From assembly GCA_937906915.1 (NCBI GenBank), contig CALCUU010000071.1:1-5118 (forward strand): a stretch of DNA of 5,118 nucleotides, read 5' to 3'. This document shows, piece after piece, positions 4,657 through 5,118 of the stretch. A program made the position numbers and the translations under genes. Position 1 is the stretch's first letter. Each line of letters starts with the position of its first letter. The notes beneath the pieces were generated by a model. It worked only from the letters and a program-made list of their open reading frames with translations, made no database searches and was not told the origin of the DNA. The DNA comes from an uncultured Phascolarctobacterium sp. (GTDB lineage: Bacteria > Bacillota > Negativicutes > Acidaminococcales > Acidaminococcaceae).

Positions 4657-5118
4657 ATGTTTGCAAATATTTATGGCGAAACAACCTGTGGCATAGAAGG
4701 TGTTAAAATAAATGTAGAGGTAGATGTTGCTAATGGCTTGCCTGCTTTCGACATTGTAGGCTTGCCTGCCATGTCCGTCCGTGAGGCTCGCGAAAGAGTG
4801 AAGTCTGCTCTACGCAATTCAAATTATCCCTTTCCTATGACCCACATTACCGTGAACCTTGCCCCTGCTGATTTAAAAAAGGAAGGCTCCGGTTTAGATT
4901 TACCTATTGCAATTGGAATTTTGGTAAGCGCCAAGCATTTGCGACAAGAGGTGACCGAAGGCAAAATTTTCATAGGCGAGCTAAGCTTGGACGGTGGCGT
5001 CCGTGGAGTGAACGGCGTGCTTTCCATGATTATCGAGGCTCAACGAGAAGGCTTTAAGGAAATCTACATACCTTTAGAAAATTCAGCGGAGGGTAAATTG
5101 GTAAAGGGCATTGACGTG
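4657..5118 (+). CDS. comM: YifB/ComM family Mg-chelatase-like AAA+ protein, 3'-truncated by window edge
   Basis: The first 154 residues of what is normally a protein of about 500 are visible; the frame is open to the last base. The N-terminal domain (ribosomal S5 domain 2-like fold) is clear: VEVDVANGLPAFDIVGLP, then SVREARERVKSAL, ITVNLAPADLKKEGSGLDLPIAIGIL and FIGELSLDGGVRGVNGVL. The AAA+ ATPase domain with its Walker motifs lies beyond the window, so ATPase function cannot be confirmed here. ComM of naturally competent Gram-negative bacteria is a hexameric helicase that promotes branch migration during integration of transforming DNA; in other bacteria the protein is widespread and its role is less certain. 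The residue after GLP is Ala (GLPAMSVRE), where Asp or Glu is common; this is a minor variation. It follows yraN by 19 bp and appears to be third in its operon. Confidence 0.95.
   Translation, partial: MFANIYGETTCGIEGVKINVEVDVANGLPAFDIVGLPAMSVREARERVKSALRNSNYPFPMTHITVNLAPADLKKEGSGLDLPIAIGILVSAKHLRQEVTEGKIFIGELSLDGGVRGVNGVLSMIIEAQREGFKEIYIPLENSAEGKLVKGIDV

Noticed and set aside
4824..5027. Minus-strand open frame of 67 codons opposite comM
   Set aside because: The ComM N-terminal domain is unmistakable on the plus strand; this frame is a by-product.

Overview
This is an ordinary housekeeping segment of a bacterial chromosome. It has eight protein-coding genes, all on the plus strand, separated by short spacers. 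Five genes are complete and typical in length for their families. A sixth, yraN, is complete but has an uncertain start. The two end genes are cut by the window: trmD lacks its N-terminus and comM lacks everything after its first 154 residues. The order trmD / SPOUT methyltransferase / rplS / lepB / ylqF(rbgA) / rnhB / yraN / comM, the strong AGGAGG-type ribosome binding sites, the Bacillus-like N-terminal extension of RNase HII and the compact single-membrane-segment signal peptidase all point to Bacillota. My inference is an anaerobic lineage such as Negativicutes or a clostridial relative, with moderate GC content. Genus cannot be read from this window.

Layout. Positions 1-1268 hold the end of an upstream operon: the tRNA m1G37 methyltransferase TrmD, then a second knotted SPOUT-type RNA methyltransferase (COG4752/Tm1570 type) that starts 1 bp after the trmD stop. 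Positions 1269-1397 hold a strong extended -10 promoter and a structured leader RNA for rplS (ribosomal protein L19). rplS ends in a clear intrinsic terminator at 1761-1788, so it looks like its own transcription unit. A second extended -10 promoter (1819-1847) drives lepB (signal peptidase I) and ylqF/rbgA (50S assembly GTPase), which overlap by 4 bp and end in another intrinsic terminator (3341-3369). After a 91-bp spacer with unusual overlapping inverted repeats come rnhB (RNase HII), yraN and comM/yifB, which overlap or lie close together and continue beyond the window.

How the genes fit together. TrmD and the SPOUT enzyme modify RNA (TrmD keeps the reading frame), L19 sits at the ribosomal subunit interface, and RbgA matures the large subunit, so the first half is a translation and ribosome-assembly cluster with secretion (LepB) inserted. 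The second half is nucleic-acid maintenance: RNase HII removes ribonucleotides and RNA from DNA, YraN is a nuclease-fold protein, and ComM is an AAA+ protein linked to DNA recombination during transformation.

I see no mobile element, CRISPR array, tRNA or rRNA, and no stretch over 300 bp without a gene. I did not find a new biological system. The most interesting points are two leader regions whose repeats are arranged so that pseudoknots are possible, upstream of rplS and rnhB.
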